In this document: positions 1 to 6,254 of the stretch, piece after piece
Position numbering within the stretch: position 1 is the first letter of the stretch
How the letters are laid out: every line of letters begins with the position of its first letter
NCBI GenBank assembly: GCA_017441965.1
Contig: JAFSBF010000170.1
Location: forward strand, 1-10,997
DNA from: Clostridia bacterium
GTDB lineage: Bacteria > Bacillota > Clostridia > UMGS1883
Direction of reading: 5' to 3'
DNA: 10,997 bases
Notes under the pieces: model-generated
Databases searched by the model: none
Seen by the model: the letters and a program-made list of their open reading frames with translations, nothing else
Told to the model about the DNA's origin: nothing
Made by a program: the position numbers and the translations under genes

Positions 1-17
1 GCCCTAAAATCTAAGCA

Positions 18-50
18 AATACAGCTGATGCCTTTGGCATCAGCTGTATT
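18..50 (-). terminator. Perfect hairpin at the end of pdaA, probable terminator with a poor U-tract
   Basis: A 15-bp perfect stem (AATACAGCTGATGCC, 18-32, pairing with 36-50) closes on a 3-base loop. On the minus strand it follows pdaA and is trailed only by TGCTTAGATTTTAG, so the U-tract is weak. The last codons and the TGA stop of pdaA (42-40) lie inside the first arm of the stem. It could stop transcription or protect the mRNA 3' end. The window begins 17 bases further on, so the next gene is unseen. Confidence 0.6.
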
Positions 51-834
51 CATTCAGGCTTTTAAAAGTATACCCCTCTTTTTGAGCATATTCAATAACA
101 TCCTTGAGGGCGTCGGCATTTCCTTTGGAAACTGCGTGAAGAAGCAGCACACAACCATTATGTAGTCCTTTTGTAATTTTGTTCAGAGCCTCCTGACTGC
201 TCACATTGTCATTCCAGTCTACATATGCCTGCGACCAGAAAACATTGGTGTAACCTAAGTCATTTGTAATTGCGAGAGTACGCTCACTGTATTCCCCCTT
301 GGGAGGGCGAAGAAAACGGCTTTTCTGAGAACATATTCCGTATATAAGGCGGTCAAGCTCAAAAAGCTCTTTTTGCAGGGTATCAATATCTTTAACCGAT
401 GGCAGTGAAGGGTGATTTACGGTGTGATTGCCGATAATATGCCCCTCCTTTGCCATTCTTTTTATAAGGTCGGGGTTACCCTTGACATATGGTGCAGTTA
501 CGAAGAACGCGGCAGGAACACCCTTTTCGCGCAAGGTATCAAGTATAATGGACGTATATCCGTTTTCGTACCCCTCGTCAAAGGTCAGGTAGATGTTTTT
601 TTCATCAGTGTCTTCTTTATAAATACAGTGATAATCAGCCATCTGCCGTATCTGGTCCTCGCTAAAGCGCGGTCCGTCATCAGTTCTTTGAAATCCCCAC
701 CCTTGTGTTTTGTTTGAAAGAGAATTATAGTATTCCTCATCCTTCAAGGGGGCATTTTTCGTAGAAACACTCTGCGTATTGCATCCGCTTAAAATAAAAG
801 ATATGCAAAAAAGAAAAATAAACAGCCTTCTCAT
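40..834 (-). CDS. pdaA: PdaA-type polysaccharide deacetylase (muramic delta-lactam de-N-acetylase), lipoprotein
   Basis: Predicted carbohydrate-esterase family 4 enzyme that removes the acetyl group from N-acetylmuramic acid in peptidoglycan, a step toward the muramic delta-lactam of spore cortex. The 264-residue protein has a lipoprotein signal (hydrophobic residues 4-16, lipobox LSGC with Cys18), so it should be anchored outside the membrane. The NodB-like domain spans about 79-260. Visible motifs are TFDEGYENGY with catalytic-base Asp86, the metal ligands His137 and His141 in GNHTVNH, Arg176 in RPPKGEYS, Asp206-Trp207, and His233 in LLLH. The YENGY, RPPKGE and FWSQAYVDW segments closely recall Bacillus PdaA rather than generic chitin deacetylases. 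Residue 87 is Glu where typical CE4 enzymes have a second Asp; PdaA proteins vary here. The start ATG has GAGGTG (845-840) five bases upstream. It appears monocistronic behind a structured leader. Family is certain, PdaA subgroup likely. Confidence 0.88.
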   Translation of the reverse strand: MRRLFIFLFCISFILSGCNTQSVSTKNAPLKDEEYYNSLSNKTQGWGFQRTDDGPRFSEDQIRQMADYHCIYKEDTDEKNIYLTFDEGYENGYTSIILDTLREKGVPAAFFVTAPYVKGNPDLIKRMAKEGHIIGNHTVNHPSLPSVKDIDTLQKELFELDRLIYGICSQKSRFLRPPKGEYSERTLAITNDLGYTNVFWSQAYVDWNDNVSSQEALNKITKGLHNGCVLLLHAVSKGNADALKDVIEYAQKEGYTFKSLNEYS

Positions 835-845
835 ACATACACCTC

Positions 846-866
846 AAAAAAGCAGGCTGAGCCTGC
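846..866 (-). terminator. Hairpin with six-U tract in the pdaA leader (attenuator-like)
   Basis: On the minus strand the stem GCAGGC-TCA-GCCTGC (866-852) is followed at once by six T residues (851-846), an intrinsic terminator in form. The ribosome binding site of pdaA (GAGGTG, 845-840) begins directly after the T-run, so this terminator stands between any upstream promoter and the gene. It may block read-through from secDF or act as a conditional attenuator. Confidence 0.6.
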
Positions 867-872
867 ACTCAT

Positions 873-911
873 GACGCACTCTTACTCTATGCAAACATAG
901 TTTCATGCGTC
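873..911 (-). promoter_or_regulatory. Second leader hairpin upstream of pdaA
   Basis: Outer arms GACGCA (873-878) and TGCGTC (906-911) enclose a smaller perfect stem CTATG (887-891) with CATAG (896-900) around a CAAA loop. This stacked structure sits just upstream of the terminator-like hairpin at 852-866. I found no convincing promoter for pdaA in 835-1006; a sporulation sigma factor promoter could lie here but cannot be assigned by eye. Confidence 0.35.
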
Positions 912-939
912 TTCATTTTACGCAAATTTCTATACTGCT

Positions 940-975
940 AAAAATAGCACTGCAAATATCATTTGCAGTGCTATT
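940..975 (-). terminator. Terminator of the secD-secF unit
   Basis: A perfect 15-bp stem (AATAGCACTGCAAAT, 943-957, with 961-975) has a 3-base loop and lies 31 bases past the secF stop. On the minus strand the stem runs into a T5 stretch (TTTTT within GCTATTTTTAGC). The form fits a rho-independent terminator ending the secDF transcript. Confidence 0.75.
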
Positions 976-1006
976 ATATTCAGATAATTCTATTTTATGT
1001 CAGAAA

Positions 1007-1870
1007 TTATTTCTTCTTCCACCAAGCCCAGAAGGGACCTGCAATAAAGAGTGAGGAATAAGTTCCTGCCACGATACCTACAATGATGGGAAGAGCAAAT
1101 TCCTTAATTGAAGCAACGCCCATCACATAAAGAACACCGATTGTAAAGAGTGTTGTAAGTGAGGAGTTGATAGCTCTTAAATACGAAGATGTGATTGCCT
1201 TATCTGCAATTTCATCAGGGGTTGCCTTCTTCATCATACGGTTGTTTTCACGAACACGGTCAAACACAATGATTGTGGCATTGATTGAATAACCGACGAT
1301 AGTGAGGATTGCGGCAATAAAGCCTGTGTTCACCGTAAAGCCGAAGAGTGCATAGAAACCGAGCATAATTATAACGTCGTGTGCAAGGGCAAGAACGGCA
1401 CTCGTACCTGACTGGAAGTCAAAGCGGATTGTAATGTAAAGAAGCATAAGTATAATTGCAAGCAAAATTGCCTTTACAGAATCACCGATAAGACGTCCGC
1501 TTACAGTACCTGAAACCTTCTCGTTTGCAAGCACGTGCTTCTGCTCAAGCTTGTACGCTTTTTTAACATCCTCGATTACCTTGTCACTCTGCTCGTTTGT
1601 CATTTCGATAGTTTTAACGGAAACGCCGTTTTCGCCTGTTTTCTGAATGGTAATATCGTTTGTATTTGCGTGTTTCTTAACTATATCACGGATTTCGTTT
1701 TCAACATCGACTGAATACTTAGTTTTATCAAGGTCGAACTGAAGTGTTGTACCGCCTGTGAAATCGATGCCGAAGTTGAGACCCTTAACGAAAAGAAGAA
1801 CAATGCTTAAAACAACAAGAATAGCTGAAATTGAAAAGAATATTTTTCTTTTTGATGTTGGTGAAAACAT
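1007..1870 (-). CDS. secF: Protein translocase subunit SecF
   Basis: Partner of SecD in the auxiliary Sec complex, which uses the proton motive force to help pull secreted proteins across the membrane after SecA-driven translocation. The 287-residue protein has the expected SecF plan: TM1 at about 9-28, GLNFGIDFTGG (30-40) at the start of the small extracytoplasmic P domain (about 40-125), then five TM segments from about 130 to 283. The RND-type signature VGYSINATIIVFDRVREN (192-209) is in TM4. Length and motifs are normal for the family. The start ATG overlaps the secD stop (TAATG), and GGAGGG (1883-1878) inside the end of secD is its ribosome binding site, so translation is coupled. Bacilli usually carry a fused SecDF; separate genes as here are usual in Clostridia. 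Confidence 0.97.
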   Translation of the reverse strand: MFSPTSKRKIFFSISAILVVLSIVLLFVKGLNFGIDFTGGTTLQFDLDKTKYSVDVENEIRDIVKKHANTNDITIQKTGENGVSVKTIEMTNEQSDKVIEDVKKAYKLEQKHVLANEKVSGTVSGRLIGDSVKAILLAIILMLLYITIRFDFQSGTSAVLALAHDVIIMLGFYALFGFTVNTGFIAAILTIVGYSINATIIVFDRVRENNRMMKKATPDEIADKAITSSYLRAINSSLTTLFTIGVLYVMGVASIKEFALPIIVGIVAGTYSSLFIAGPFWAWWKKK

Positions 1871-3183
1871 TATGCATCCCTCCTTTTAGATACCCCGTAA
1901 AGTGCGGGATTTTTAATGCCGAAGCCAACCATCTGCTTAAGAAGGAACTTTGTAAGTGTTACAGCGGTAAGCATACTTACAACGATACCGATAAACAGTG
2001 TTACTGCAAAGCTCTTTACTGTACCTGTACCGAAGAGATACAAAACTACGGAAGCAATAACAGTAGTGATGTTTGAGTCAATAACGGCGGTAAGCGCTCT
2101 CTTAAAGCCTGCGTTTACTGCTGCGCCAACACTCTTTCCGCTTCTGAGCTCGTCCTTAATTCTTTCAAAGATAACGACATTTGCATCAACTGCCATACCG
2201 ATTGAAAGAATAACACCGGCAATACCGGGAAGTGTAAGGGTTACACGGAAGTCTGTGAAGAAAAATCCTGCCATAATAAGTGTTACAAGAGAAATGTAAG
2301 CAATAAGTGACACATTGGCAACAAGACCGGGAAGACGGTATACGATAAGCATAAAGAGCATTACGAGAAGTATACCGATAAGAGCAGCCATAAGAGAAGT
2401 ATCAAGTGCTTCACTTCCGAGTGTAGGACCAACACTTCTGAGCTCTGCATCCTTAAGTGAGAAAGGAAGCTGACCTGAGCTTATAAGGTTTGCAACTGCC
2501 TGCGCACCGTCGGCATCATAATCGCCTGTGATAATACAAGTGTCACTGTCGATAACAACTTCTACGGTAGGGCTCATCTGAACCTCGCCGTCAAGAGCAA
2601 TGCTGATGTAGTTTTTGTTCTCGCCAATTGCTGCTACGGCTGCCTCTGTTGCCGCCTTAAACTTCTTCTGACCGTCAGAGGTGAGGGAAAGCTGTACATA
2701 GTACTGATTTCCGCTTGTCTCACTGATAGGACCGTACTTGCTTACTGCGCCTGAAACATAATCCTTTGAGCCGTCCATAATAACATTACCGTCAGCATTT
2801 AAGAATTCGAGCTTTGCAGTAGCGCCTATCATTTCAATTGCTTTCTGCGGATCGTCGATATTGGGGATTTCAACACGGATGCCTGTTTCACCCTGACGTG
2901 AAATTGTAGCCTCACTATATCCCTCTGCATCGAGACGGGCACGGATAATGCTTTCAGCAGAACCCATCTCGTCTGCAGTTACCTTGCTAAGATCCTTTAC
3001 ATCAGGCTCAAATACAATGATTGAGCCGCCTACAAGGTCAAGACCCTGTTTAATACCCTTTTCTTTATCAAAGGTGCTGGGGATTTCAATATTGCCGATT
3101 TTAACGTCGAATGCGGCAACGTAAGCAAATGCCACAATCAGTACGACAACCAGCAAAAATGAAATTACATTTTTTGCCTTCAT
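1870..3183 (-). CDS. secD: Protein translocase subunit SecD
   Basis: Large subunit of the SecDF translocation motor. The 437-residue protein shows TM1 (about 6-24), the SecD hallmark GLDLVGG (47-53), an extracytoplasmic P1 region (about 54-258) that is shorter than in E. coli SecD, and five C-terminal TM segments (about 262-418). The TM4 motif GMAVDANVVIFERIKDEL (329-346) contains Asp333, corresponding to the conserved proton-pathway aspartate of the family. AAGGAGG (3197-3191) precedes the ATG. A promoter at 3226-3254 drives secD and secF together. Leucine codons in TM2-TM3 (residues 264-302) are strongly CTT: 9 of 11, the other two CTC. Confidence 0.98.
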   Translation of the reverse strand: MKAKNVISFLLVVVLIVAFAYVAAFDVKIGNIEIPSTFDKEKGIKQGLDLVGGSIIVFEPDVKDLSKVTADEMGSAESIIRARLDAEGYSEATISRQGETGIRVEIPNIDDPQKAIEMIGATAKLEFLNADGNVIMDGSKDYVSGAVSKYGPISETSGNQYYVQLSLTSDGQKKFKAATEAAVAAIGENKNYISIALDGEVQMSPTVEVVIDSDTCIITGDYDADGAQAVANLISSGQLPFSLKDAELRSVGPTLGSEALDTSLMAALIGILLVMLFMLIVYRLPGLVANVSLIAYISLVTLIMAGFFFTDFRVTLTLPGIAGVILSIGMAVDANVVIFERIKDELRSGKSVGAAVNAGFKRALTAVIDSNITTVIASVVLYLFGTGTVKSFAVTLFIGIVVSMLTAVTLTKFLLKQMVGFGIKNPALYGVSKRRDA

Positions 3184-3225
3184 TATTGTTCCTCCTTCGT
3201 ATTTTAAAAGTTCAATAACATTACT

Positions 3226-3254
3226 ATTATAGCTATAAACCTGAGAATAGTCAA
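3226..3254 (-). promoter_or_regulatory. Sigma-A promoter of secD-secF
   Basis: On the minus strand TTGACT (3254-3249), a 17-base spacer and TATAAT (3231-3226) form a near-consensus promoter about 40 bases before the secD start codon. It lies just downstream of the preceding gene's stop (3268), so secDF can be transcribed apart from yajC. Confidence 0.85.
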
Positions 3255-3267
3255 TAGAAAATCTTAA

Positions 3268-3648
3268 TTATTTGCAGTTAATTCCTATAATTCCGCCGCA
3301 TATGCCGCACAGCGAGGAAAGAGAGAGCGTTTTTAACATAATATTGAAAGAAAACTGCGATTTAAAGAAAATTATACCTGCAAAAAATAAAATCATAATA
3401 AAAATATCCGATGCGACAAGCCCTGTTACAGCTCCGCTCCTTTCACCGCTGTAGCCTGAAAAAAATGCAGCAAGAAACGCAGCTAAATAAGGTGAAAGCG
3501 TGCAAATAATTCCAAAAATTTTATCGTTAGGCGGAAAAAAGGAAAATGCAATACTTAAAAGAGCCTGTAAAACAACTGTAATTACAAATGCCAGAAAAAA
3601 TGCACGTATGTATTTTTTTAGTGGTATGGATGAAAAAATATAGTTCAT
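3268..3648 (-). CDS. TIGR04086-type small membrane protein (YrzE-like), function unknown
   Basis: A 126-residue, very hydrophobic protein with four likely TM segments (about 13-37, 42-64, 73-94 and 103-124), joined by short polar loops such as SGYSGERSG (64-72). Glycine pairs occur in the last segment (GICGGIIG). Size, topology and position directly after yajC and before secD match the TIGR04086 family, whose Bacillus member YrzE sits beside the yajC homologue. The position suggests, but does not show, a link with the Sec accessory complex. Its ribosome binding site GGAGGTG (3660-3654) lies in the second arm of a long hairpin that starts four bases after the yajC stop, so translation is probably coupled to yajC. 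Confidence 0.7.
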   Translation of the reverse strand: MNYIFSSIPLKKYIRAFFLAFVITVVLQALLSIAFSFFPPNDKIFGIICTLSPYLAAFLAAFFSGYSGERSGAVTGLVASDIFIMILFFAGIIFFKSQFSFNIMLKTLSLSSLCGICGGIIGINCK

Positions 3649-3649
3649 A

Positions 3650-3686
3650 AAAACACCTCCGAATAAAACATATTCGAAGGTGTTTT
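3650..3686 (-). promoter_or_regulatory. Hairpin covering the ribosome binding site of the TIGR04086-type gene
   Basis: Arms 3650-3665 and 3671-3686 form 15 base pairs of a 16-position stem with one C-A mismatch (3659/3677) and a 5-base loop. On the minus strand the first arm begins just past the yajC stop. The second arm carries GGAGGTG, followed by a T5 run (TTTTT, 3653-3649) and ATG. It can be read as a weak AT-rich terminator or as an RBS-sequestering hairpin opened by ribosomes ending on yajC. Confidence 0.6.
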
Positions 3687-3689
3687 ATA

Positions 3690-4007
3690 TTATTCGTGAA
3701 TAGTGAGAACTCTTGAAATTGAGGTCTTTTCAAACTTGATTTTAGTCTTGTCTGCGCTTGTCTCAATAACAACTGAATCCTCTTTAATGGAATAAACCTT
3801 TCCCATTATTCCGCCTGCGGTAACAACCTTATCGCCAACCTGAAGTGCATCGAGCATATTCTGCATAGCTTTCTGACGCTTTTTCTGAGGGCGGATAAGA
3901 AGGAAATAAAATATTGCCACCATCACTACAAGGTAAATAATCATACCTATTCCGCCACCTGCTGCAGCCTGAGGAGCAGCAGAATTTGTTGCATACGCTG
4001 TTAACAT
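3690..4007 (-). CDS. yajC: Preprotein translocase subunit YajC
   Basis: Small membrane partner of SecD-SecF and the SecYEG translocon. The 105-residue protein has a short Ala/Gly-rich N-terminus, one TM segment (about 20-38) ending in the family signature FYFLLIRPQKKRQK (33-46), then a small cytoplasmic domain including LQVGDKVVTAGGIMGKV (55-71). Length and motif order are typical. AAAGGATG lies upstream of the ATG with a 7-base spacer. It follows the unknown membrane-anchored gene by only 23 bases and shares its promoter. The lone TM and the RPQKK motif make this call secure. Confidence 0.96.
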   Translation of the reverse strand: MLTAYATNSAAPQAAAGGGIGMIIYLVVMVAIFYFLLIRPQKKRQKAMQNMLDALQVGDKVVTAGGIMGKVYSIKEDSVVIETSADKTKIKFEKTSISRVLTIHE

Positions 4008-4030
4008 TAAAAATCATCCTTTCTTATATA

Positions 4031-4648
4031 TTAAAATTTATATTTTTCTTTATTTTCAATTATATAGCCTGTTATATTACGTCCGTTCTTTTTGTAATCT
4101 GTAATTTCACCTTTTTTATTTGCTGCCGATGCAGCAATATAAAGACCTTCGGTATCTACAAACCCAAGCCTTTCGGCAAGAGTATTGTTTTCAATTGAAA
4201 CGGCATAAGTTCTTCCTGAGGAGTCTTCAAGTGTATCATATTTTTTTTCACCGAAGGTTATATAGGAGGAGCTGTCTGCAAAAGCCTTTTTATTTTTATA
4301 ATTTTTAAAAGTTTTTTTGTCTGCTATATAAATATCATATGAGCCCGTATCAACCATTTCGGCAAAAACCTCATCAATATCCCTTTGCAAATCACCCGTA
4401 CGGGCATAAACGCCTGCAAGCTTTTTCCCGTCGCCGTTAGCGTCTTTAAGAAGAAGCTCAATTTCTGCTTTAGCGTCCATAAAGGACTGCGTATTTATAT
4501 ATTTAGTGCCTGCATACGAAACTGTAAGGTCGGGAGAAACCTGAGCAGTCATATTATTATAAACAAACAGAAGGCATACAATAATAAGTGATAAAAAAAT
4601 CAGATGCCATTTATAATATCTGATAAATCTGCGAAGAGCACGCCTCAT
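4031..4648 (-). CDS. Membrane-anchored extracytoplasmic protein of unknown function
   Basis: I do not recognise the family with confidence. The 205-residue protein begins with a strongly basic stretch (MRRALRRFIRYYK) and one TM or uncleaved signal anchor (about 15-30). The remaining 175 residues are polar and should face outside. Visible points are DANGDG (69-74), which resembles an EF-hand-like calcium loop but is not paired with a second one, and an amphipathic run at 86-99 followed by SYDIYIADKKTF (103-114), a pattern seen in solute-binding-protein-like folds. No catalytic motif is evident. It is the first gene of an operon with yajC (23 bases apart) under a good sigma-A promoter; an AAAGGA ribosome binding site lies about 12 bases before the ATG. 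A link to secretion is suggested only by position. Confidence 0.75.
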   Translation of the reverse strand: MRRALRRFIRYYKWHLIFLSLIIVCLLFVYNNMTAQVSPDLTVSYAGTKYINTQSFMDAKAEIELLLKDANGDGKKLAGVYARTGDLQRDIDEVFAEMVDTGSYDIYIADKKTFKNYKNKKAFADSSSYITFGEKKYDTLEDSSGRTYAVSIENNTLAERLGFVDTEGLYIAASAANKKGEITDYKKNGRNITGYIIENKEKYKF

Positions 4649-4678
4649 TTTAGTATCAATCCTTTCATAACGCTATGT

Positions 4679-4707
4679 ATTATATACCATATTTTCCCGT
4701 TTTACAA
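4679..4707 (-). promoter_or_regulatory. Sigma-A promoter of the unknown gene-yajC-TIGR04086 operon
   Basis: On the minus strand TTGTAA (4707-4702), a 17-base spacer and a perfect TATAAT (4684-4679) lie about 30 bases before the 4648 start codon. A dyad-symmetric sequence (4704-4735) overlaps the -35 box. Confidence 0.8.
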
Positions 4708-4735
4708 GTGTTAATTTGAAAAATTAACGGCTTGT
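4704..4735 (-). repeat. AT-rich dyad between the metal permease gene and the yajC operon promoter
   Basis: GTTAATTT (4710-4717) and AAATTAAC (4721-4728) pair around a 3-base loop, and ACAAG/CTTGT (4704-4708, 4731-4735) extend the dyad with a small asymmetric interruption. It starts 7 bases past the permease stop but has no U-tract. It could be a weak 3' end hairpin or an operator, because its outer arm overlaps the -35 box. Confidence 0.4.
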
Positions 4736-4741
4736 TAATAT

Positions 4742-5554
4742 CTATGCCTTTATTTTTGCCCGGAGAGATGAAAGCATAAACACGGCAAGATTTACGAGGA
4801 CAACGCTTGCACCAACGGGAACTTCAAGAGCGTAGGAAAGAACAATTCCCGTAAAGAAGCATAAAACGCTTATAATTGCGCTGCAAAGAATAACGCCCCT
4901 GAAAAAGCGGCAGATACGCATTGCGGAAAGAGCGGGGAATATAATAAGACTTGAAATAAGAAGTGCCCCCATAATACGCATACCAAGTACGATTGTTATT
5001 GCCGTAAGTACTGCGACAGCCATATTGTAAAGGTCTGTGCGGCTTCCCGTTGCACGGCTGAAGCTTTCATCAAATGTAATTGCAAAAATTCTGTTGTAGA
5101 AAAGAAGGTAGAGTATAAGTACAATAGCTGATAAAATAACGCTTATATATACATCGCTTTCACTCATAGCAAGAATGCTTCCGAACATATAATTGCATAT
5201 ATCTGCATTTATACCGCTTGTCATTGAGGTGACAACAATGCCCACCGCAAGAGCGGAGGATGAAAAAATTGCAATTGCGGCATCTCCGCCTAAAAAGCTG
5301 TTTTTCGAAATTTTCAAAAGAAAAAATGCTGCAATGACCACTATCGGAACTGAAACCATCAGCGGAGAAGAATTAAGTGCAGCGGCAATAGCGAGTGCAC
5401 CAAAGGAAACATGGCTTAATCCGTCGCCTATCATACTGTAGCGCTTTAAAACAAGGCTCACCCCTAAAACGGAGGAGCATAGACTTACAAGAATTCCCAC
5501 GATTACGGCACGCATTATAAATGAGTAGGAAAAGAGAGTTTTTATTATTTCCAT
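4742..5554 (-). CDS. znuB: Zinc/manganese-type ABC transporter permease (ZnuB family)
   Basis: Membrane channel of an ABC-3 family metal importer. From the ATG at 5554 it is 270 residues with about eight hydrophobic segments. The family motif is seen near the N-terminus (KRYSMIGDGLSHVSFGALAIAAAL), and the later SFSRATGSRTD and RIMGALLISSLIIFPA segments match ZnuB/MntB/TroC-type permeases. A GTG at 5560 gives two more residues and overlaps the ATPase stop (GTGA). However, GGGAGG (5571-5566) lies only 3 bases from that GTG and 9 bases or so from the ATG, so I prefer the ATG. It is translationally coupled to the ATPase gene and is the last gene of the operon. The metal (Zn, Mn or Fe) cannot be told from the permease alone. 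Confidence 0.9.
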   Translation of the reverse strand: MEIIKTLFSYSFIMRAVIVGILVSLCSSVLGVSLVLKRYSMIGDGLSHVSFGALAIAAALNSSPLMVSVPIVVIAAFFLLKISKNSFLGGDAAIAIFSSSALAVGIVVTSMTSGINADICNYMFGSILAMSESDVYISVILSAIVLILYLLFYNRIFAITFDESFSRATGSRTDLYNMAVAVLTAITIVLGMRIMGALLISSLIIFPALSAMRICRFFRGVILCSAIISVLCFFTGIVLSYALEVPVGASVVLVNLAVFMLSSLRAKIKA

Positions 5555-5556
5555 TA

Positions 5557-6246
5557 TCACCTACCTCCCATTTGCTCAATCTCGTACTCATGCGGAGTGC
5601 CGAAGAAAATAGTGGTTTTAGCACCGATATGAAGCACGTGCTTTGCTACAGAAAGGGAAGAATGAACATCGTGCGATACCATAATAACGGCAGTGCCTGC
5701 ATCGTTTATTTTACAAATAACCTCGTAGAAATCTGCCGTTGCGGCAGGGTCAAGTCCCGAAACGGGCTCATCAAGGAGAAGGAGGGAGTTTGCACTGCAC
5801 AGTGCGCGTGCAAGAAGCACCCTCTGCTTCTGTCCGCCTGAGAGATTTCTGAAACATTCCCTTTTAAGGTCATATATAGAAAGAAGCTCCATATTCTTTT
5901 TTGCAATGTCCTTTTCCTTTTTAGTGTAAAAAGGCTTTAATCCCATCTTGTTAAGCGTGCCTGAAAGCACAACCTCCCACACTGATGCGGGGAAGTTTTG
6001 CTCTAAAAGTGCCGCTTGCGGAAGGTACCCGATATCACAGTGGCGCATACCCTCGCGAAGAGTTATTTTCCCTTTTGATGGCATTTTGAGGTTAAGCAGT
6101 GCTTTTATAAGTGTGCTTTTCCCACTGCCGTTTTCACCGAAAATGACAAGGAAATCGCCCTCCTGCACATCAAAATTTATATTTTCAAGAACATTTTTAC
6201 CCTCATAGGAAAGGGTAAGGTTTTTAACTGTAAGTATCTCTTTCAT
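5557..6246 (-). CDS. znuC: Zinc/manganese-type ABC transporter ATP-binding protein (ZnuC family)
   Basis: Cytoplasmic ATPase that powers the ZnuB-type permease encoded next. All nucleotide-binding motifs are intact in its 229 residues: Walker A GENGSGKST (37-45), Q-loop Gln77 in YLPQ, signature LSGGQ (135-139), Walker B LLLLDEP (155-161) with catalytic Glu160, D-loop SGLD, and H-loop His192. The IGYLPQ and NFPASVWEVVLSG segments are typical of metal-importer ATPases. AGGAG lies 5 bases before the ATG, and the gene begins 8 bases after the cardiolipin synthase stop. No gene for a ZnuA-type binding protein is in the operon or window, so it must be elsewhere or absent. No Zur, Fur or MntR box was recognised at the operon promoter. 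Confidence 0.92.
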   Translation of the reverse strand: MKEILTVKNLTLSYEGKNVLENINFDVQEGDFLVIFGENGSGKSTLIKALLNLKMPSKGKITLREGMRHCDIGYLPQAALLEQNFPASVWEVVLSGTLNKMGLKPFYTKKEKDIAKKNMELLSIYDLKRECFRNLSGGQKQRVLLARALCSANSLLLLDEPVSGLDPAATADFYEVICKINDAGTAVIMVSHDVHSSLSVAKHVLHIGAKTTIFFGTPHEYEIEQMGGR

Positions 6247-6254
6247 AAGTTCTC

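Noticed and set aside
1916..2299. 127-codon plus-strand frame antisense to secD
   Set aside because: It mirrors the conserved SecD coding sequence, has no ribosome binding site and no recognisable domain.
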